A stretch of 18,226 nucleotides of DNA from CAZGLR01 sp964526635 (lineage in GTDB: Bacteria > Zixibacteria > MSB-5A5 > GN15 > JAAZOE01), in the NCBI GenBank assembly GCA_964526635.1, contig CAZGLR010000068.1, positions 1 through 18,226 on the forward strand. The letters run 5' to 3'. The notes below the pieces were generated by a model. That model was not told the origin of the DNA, ran no database searches, and saw nothing but the letters and a program-made list of their open reading frames with translations. The translations under genes were made by a program, and so were the position numbers. This document shows positions 15,094 to 18,226 of this stretch, piece by piece (position 1 is the first letter of the stretch; each line of letters starts with the position of its first letter).

Positions 15094-15183
15094 AAACCCG
15101 TTTGAGAATATTCATTGTCTTATTCTGCGGGAAGACGACAGGGCTGCGCATAATCGGGCTGCCTGGTGGCCAAAAATTCGTAG

Positions 15184-15266
15184 GGGATGGGTTCCCCGTC
15201 CCGTTATGAATTGATCCAATCTCCAAAGGACGATGAAACCACACGACGGGCGCGGAAACCGCGCCC
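15184..15266. repeat. Two further G+C-rich hairpins
   Basis: GGGATGGG/CCCGTCCC (15184-15202, eight pairs with one G-T) and the perfect GGGCGCGG-AAA-CCGCGCCC (15248-15266). Neither has a T-run on either strand. Confidence 0.7.
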
Positions 15267-15378
15267 CTGCGCATAATATGGTTTAGTGAAATAGGTGAAT
15301 TCAATTGGGTGGACCGACGATGCGCAGCATTATCGGGTTGCCGCATACTACTGTAACCTATGGTTGAACACTGAATTG

Positions 15379-15398
15379 TTAACTAACTGGTTAGTTAA
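15379..15398. promoter_or_regulatory. 20-bp operator-like palindrome
   Basis: TTAACTAACTGGTTAGTTAA: two perfect 9-bp arms around TG. The TAAC...GTTA core is typical of operators bound by TetR-family dimers, but no gene starts beside it in this assembly. Confidence 0.4.
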
Positions 15399-15470
15399 AC
15401 AATAGGCCTTTATGCAGAGAAAAATTTAATTCTCTATTTCATCATAGCTCAAACACACTTTTTCAACAAG

Positions 15471-15530
15471 CCCCGCCGGGCGGGGTACGGACGTACGCTC
15501 ATGAAATTTGTTTGCGGACGGGACGTCCGC
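15471..15530. repeat. Cluster of three inverted repeats
   Basis: CCCCGCC-G-GGCGGGG (15471-15485), GTACG-GA-CGTAC (15485-15496) and GCGGACG-GGA-CGTCCGC (15514-15530), all perfect and nearly abutting. Not terminators by the absence of T-runs. Confidence 0.7.
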
Positions 15531-15621
15531 CAACCATGCAGTATCACAGATCCTAAATCGTGCCGTGGTCTCTCAAACAAATATCGCACCCATTCAAGCA
15601 CGTACTTGTCCCCAATCCCCA

Positions 15622-15661
15622 CAAAAAAGAACTCCCCCGCTGCTGTGTCAGCGAGGGAGCC
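15622..15661 (-). terminator. Intrinsic terminator of the chemoreceptor gene
   Basis: On the minus strand CTCCC-T-CGCTG pairs with CAGCG-G-GGGAG (one internal mismatch, short loop) and is followed by TTCTTTTTTG. It lies 28 bp after the chemoreceptor stop. Confidence 0.88.
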
Positions 15662-15688
15662 TGGAGACGAGCATACTCAGATACGTGA

Positions 15689-17779
15689 TTATGCTTTTGC
15701 GTTATCCGTGGTTTTGGCGATCGTGAACCGTGTCACAATCTGCTGCAGGCCATCGGCATTGCGGTTCATCTCTTCAGCGGCGGCAGCGGCCTGCTGGGCG
15801 CCGGCGGCGGATTCACGAGTAGCCGAAGCGACACTTTCGATATTCTTCGAAATCTGTTCAGCCGCGGCGGATTGTTCATCGGCTGCGGTTGCGATCTGCT
15901 GAATCATATCCATCACCGACTGCGAGGCACTGACGATATCCTGCAGGCTGGTGCCGGCCTGATTGGCCAGTTCCCGTCCGCTTTCGACTTCTTTGGTTCC
16001 GGTTTCCATGGAGGCCACGGCTTCAGTGGTGCCTTGTTGAATCCCCTTGATCATTTCGGTAATTTCGCCGGTGGCAGTCCCGGTCCGTTCGGCCAGCTTA
16101 CGGACTTCATCGGCAACCACGGCAAAGCCGCGCCCCTGTTCGCCGGCGCGGGCGGCCTCGATAGCGGCATTGAGGGCCAAAAGATTGGTCTGATCAGCGA
16201 TATCATCGATGACCCCGATAATCTCACCAATTTGCTCGGCGGAAGCAGCCAGCTTGCTGATACTGTTGGCCGATTCGCTGACGATAGTTGAGATGCGTTC
16301 CATGCCCTGAATCGTGTTCTGGACAATTTCTCCGCCGCTTTGGGCGTTGCCGGCCGCACCGCGAGCCCCATCGGCGGCATCGCCGGCGTTTTTGCTGGAC
16401 TCAACAATCGTGGCGGTCATTTCTTCGACAGCGGTCGTTACCTGGCCAACCTGCGATTCCTGTTCCTGGGAACTGCGCGAGATTTGCTCGGCCGATGACG
16501 ACACCTCGGTGGCGGCCGACGACAGCTGTTGCGCGGCGCTGGCCAATTGGGAAATAATTGCGCTCAGGTTGTGGATCATCGTCTGGAAGGCGTTGCCAAG
16601 AGCATCGCGTTCGGATTTCGGGTCAACGCGGACAGTCAGGTCATTGCGGGCGATATGCTCGGCGGCATTGGCCAATTCCTTCATATAGTCAATCAACTGA
16701 CGGAAGGCGTCGGCCAGAACACCGATCTCATCTTTGGAGACGTTCGCGATATTCTGATCGACATCACCGACGGCGATAGCCTCGGCAACCTGAGCCATCT
16801 GCGAAACCGGTTTGGAGATGCCACTGGAAATGACAAAGGCGATAATTCCGCCGAGGAGAATCGCGCCAATGACAAAGCCAAAGGCCAGGGTGGTGGCGGT
16901 CTGCTGAGAGGCCTTCATTTTGCCACGCTGACCCTCGAGCAGCGTATTAAAGCTTTCGACAACGCCGACAGCCTCCTGGGCCAGCTGATGTTGCAGATTA
17001 TTTGCTTCCTTTTTGAGATCAACGATTTCATTGAAGCGGTCCCGGTAATCGCCGGCGGCTGTCCTGATAGCGTTGATTTCATCGATATCCGATTGCAGTT
17101 TCATTTTTGCTTTGGATTCCTCACACGTAGCCAGAATTTCATCAACGGTTGTGTTGAGTCTTTTCGCATGGGAATTCTCTTCGGTACGGCGAAAATCGCG
17201 ATAAGCGATACGGCAGTCGAGAAATTTCGAGAAGATAGTATTGGCATCGTCGGCCTTGCTGAATCGTTCCCGCAGTCTTTCGTGCTCAACACGATTTGTA
17301 AGTTCTTCTTCCATTTGGCTCATCTGGCTTTCGCGCAGTGAGGCGACCAGTTTATCAACATTGGCTGCGGCCAGATCCATCTTGTCGATCGCCGCCAGAA
17401 TTTCATGCTGATTCTGGATCAGTGCTTCCCATTCATGGTAATATATTTCACAAGTAGACCGGGCTTCATCAATCAGCGCCACGTCTGCGGCATCTTTGAA
17501 TCTTGCCCGGGTGATATCCATCTGACCATAAATATCATCGAGGATGCCTTTGACCTTTTGCAGGTTATCGGTATCCCTGGTGGCCAGAAAACTCTGCCGT
17601 ACAGTCGCGGCGTCCTTAACCCATTTTACCATGGCATTGGCATCATCGCTGTTGGCAACTTTCTGCGAATACGTGTCGAGGCCATTGTACCCGACATAAC
17701 CTACCGCCAGTGTCAGGGCCAGGACCAGCCCGAAACCGATATACAGTTTCTTGGCGATTTTGATATCCTTCCAGCTCAT
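15689..17779 (-). CDS. Methyl-accepting chemotaxis protein
   Basis: Transmembrane chemoreceptor that controls a CheA kinase through CheW. From ATG 17779 (AAGGGG at 17789-17794) it has 696 residues; the GTG at 17797 is less likely because it precedes that ribosome binding site. Order: TM1 about 12-31; a helical extracytoplasmic sensor of about 260 residues (32-295), longer than a simple four-helix bundle and compatible with a helical bimodular domain; TM2 about 296-318; HAMP region about 320-405; signalling domain to the end. The hairpin tip is the canonical IDDIADQTNLLALNAAIEAA followed by RAGEQGRGFAVVADEVRKLAERT. The protein ends TDNAKA, without a CheR-tethering pentapeptide. Ligand unknown. 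No che genes are in the window, so it is an orphan receptor with its own promoter and terminator. Confidence 0.95.
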   Translation of the reverse strand: MSWKDIKIAKKLYIGFGLVLALTLAVGYVGYNGLDTYSQKVANSDDANAMVKWVKDAATVRQSFLATRDTDNLQKVKGILDDIYGQMDITRARFKDAADVALIDEARSTCEIYYHEWEALIQNQHEILAAIDKMDLAAANVDKLVASLRESQMSQMEEELTNRVEHERLRERFSKADDANTIFSKFLDCRIAYRDFRRTEENSHAKRLNTTVDEILATCEESKAKMKLQSDIDEINAIRTAAGDYRDRFNEIVDLKKEANNLQHQLAQEAVGVVESFNTLLEGQRGKMKASQQTATTLAFGFVIGAILLGGIIAFVISSGISKPVSQMAQVAEAIAVGDVDQNIANVSKDEIGVLADAFRQLIDYMKELANAAEHIARNDLTVRVDPKSERDALGNAFQTMIHNLSAIISQLASAAQQLSSAATEVSSSAEQISRSSQEQESQVGQVTTAVEEMTATIVESSKNAGDAADGARGAAGNAQSGGEIVQNTIQGMERISTIVSESANSISKLAASAEQIGEIIGVIDDIADQTNLLALNAAIEAARAGEQGRGFAVVADEVRKLAERTGTATGEITEMIKGIQQGTTEAVASMETGTKEVESGRELANQAGTSLQDIVSASQSVMDMIQQIATAADEQSAAAEQISKNIESVASATRESAAGAQQAAAAAEEMNRNADGLQQIVTRFTIAKTTDNAKA

Positions 17780-17808
17780 TTTTACATTCCCCTTCACGAT
17801 CTGTTTGT

Positions 17809-17837
17809 ATTGTACTATCTTACTATTGTCGTGTCAC
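17809..17837 (-). promoter_or_regulatory. Sigma-70-type promoter of the chemoreceptor gene
   Basis: On the minus strand GTGACA (17837-17832), a 17-base spacer, and TACAAT (17814-17809): each hexamer has five of six consensus bases. Transcription would start near 17802, leaving a leader of about 22 nt. No sigma-28 motility promoter was seen. Confidence 0.65.
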
Positions 17838-18226
17838 TGGTCATGTCATGGCCAGGAGCAGTATATATGTTTATTGCAGTGAAGCTGTTTGAGTACCGGT
17901 GTGCAGGTGCGGCAATACGGTATACTGAGGTATTGGGATCAGGACAATGCCGGCTGTGTTGATGAATACCCGTATTATGTATAGAAGATTGTGCCCCTCT
18001 CGAATCCACCCTTTTCCCCCAAAGATTCGCCCCTATTTCGGAGTCAACACTCCAACTTCATAGTATTTCAGTTCGTCATAACCGGCTATTACTGAAGCAC
18101 CATATGAAAGAAAAGCGTGATTTTTGAAGAATAAGTAGTCCGAATGGAAAAACGGGTGCGGGGCATGCATACATCCATGAATGCGAGTTTATGCTGTTTG
18201 TATTAAGCAAGTTAAGAATAGTGCGT
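17838..18226. other. Right-end spacer; nothing recognised
   Basis: 389 bp to the window edge with no ORF of convincing length, ribosome binding site or RNA gene. The minus-strand ORF 17815-18009 overlaps the chemoreceptor promoter and has no recognisable product. Confidence 0.5.

Larger units (their letters stand above)
14365..15688. other. 1.3-kb hairpin-rich repeat region without genes
   Basis: Lies between the converging htpG and chemoreceptor genes. It contains at least ten short inverted repeats, a tandemly repeated 314-bp unit, a scaffold gap, one dispersed repeat copy and a 20-bp palindrome. Short ORFs here (for example at 14723-14935, 14984-15214 and 15501-15902) are translations of hairpins with no ribosome binding sites and are not credible genes. 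No tRNA, rRNA or CRISPR pattern. Confidence 0.8.

Noticed and set aside
16529..17341. 270-codon plus-strand ORF opposite the chemoreceptor gene
   Set aside because: It is the antisense shadow of a well-conserved chemoreceptor coding sequence.

Overview
This window is ordinary bacterial chromosome, about half G+C, from a Gram-negative-type (diderm) organism. The evidence is a Kdo/lipid A cluster (kdsA, kdsC, kdsD and an LpxL-family acyltransferase) together with signal peptidase I, an exported YceI protein, an MscS channel and a transmembrane chemoreceptor. A run of 100 Ns (14545-14644) shows it is a draft scaffold, probably from an uncultured organism. The short hairpin repeats remind me of genomes from candidate phyla such as Zixibacteria, but that is a weak impression from memory and not a demonstrated placement.

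Layout. 1-94 (-): start of an SLC13/DASS-like transporter cut by the window edge. 95-585: no convincing gene, but a strong plus-strand terminator at 445-477 with no gene in front of it. 586-2512 (-): lepB followed by hemW, whose start appears broken. 2513-2896: non-coding, holding one copy of a dispersed repeat. 2984-6255 (+): kdsA-kdsC-kdsD-lpxL-like operon. 6261-7040 (-): radical SAM protein of the COG0731 type. 7041-7367: unexplained spacer. 7368-8141 (+): protein with two receiver domains and its own terminator. 8501-9091 (-): YceI protein with terminator. 9301-10371 (+): diaminopropionate ammonia-lyase-like PLP enzyme without a standard start codon. 10655-11593 (+): MscS channel. 11853-14364 (+): Hsp20 and HtpG chaperones, separated by a hairpin. 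14365-15688: 1.3 kb hairpin-rich repeat region with the scaffold gap. 15689-17779 (-): methyl-accepting chemotaxis protein with a clear promoter and terminator. 17838-18226: nothing recognised.

How the genes work together. KdsD makes arabinose-5-phosphate, KdsA condenses it with PEP to Kdo-8-phosphate, KdsC removes the phosphate to give Kdo, and the acyltransferase probably adds a secondary acyl chain to the lipid A precursor. LepB processes exported proteins, including the YceI-type protein. Hsp20 and HtpG form a stress pair: one holds unfolded clients and the other is an ATP-driven chaperone. The receiver protein and chemoreceptor are orphans here.

The least explained content is the non-coding DNA. 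A 314-bp hairpin-rich unit is duplicated in tandem downstream of htpG, with the scaffold gap inside the first copy. A 66-68-bp module from its centre recurs 12 kb away in front of kdsA. Two hairpins of the array look like versions of one element, in opposite orientation, with a compensatory stem change.
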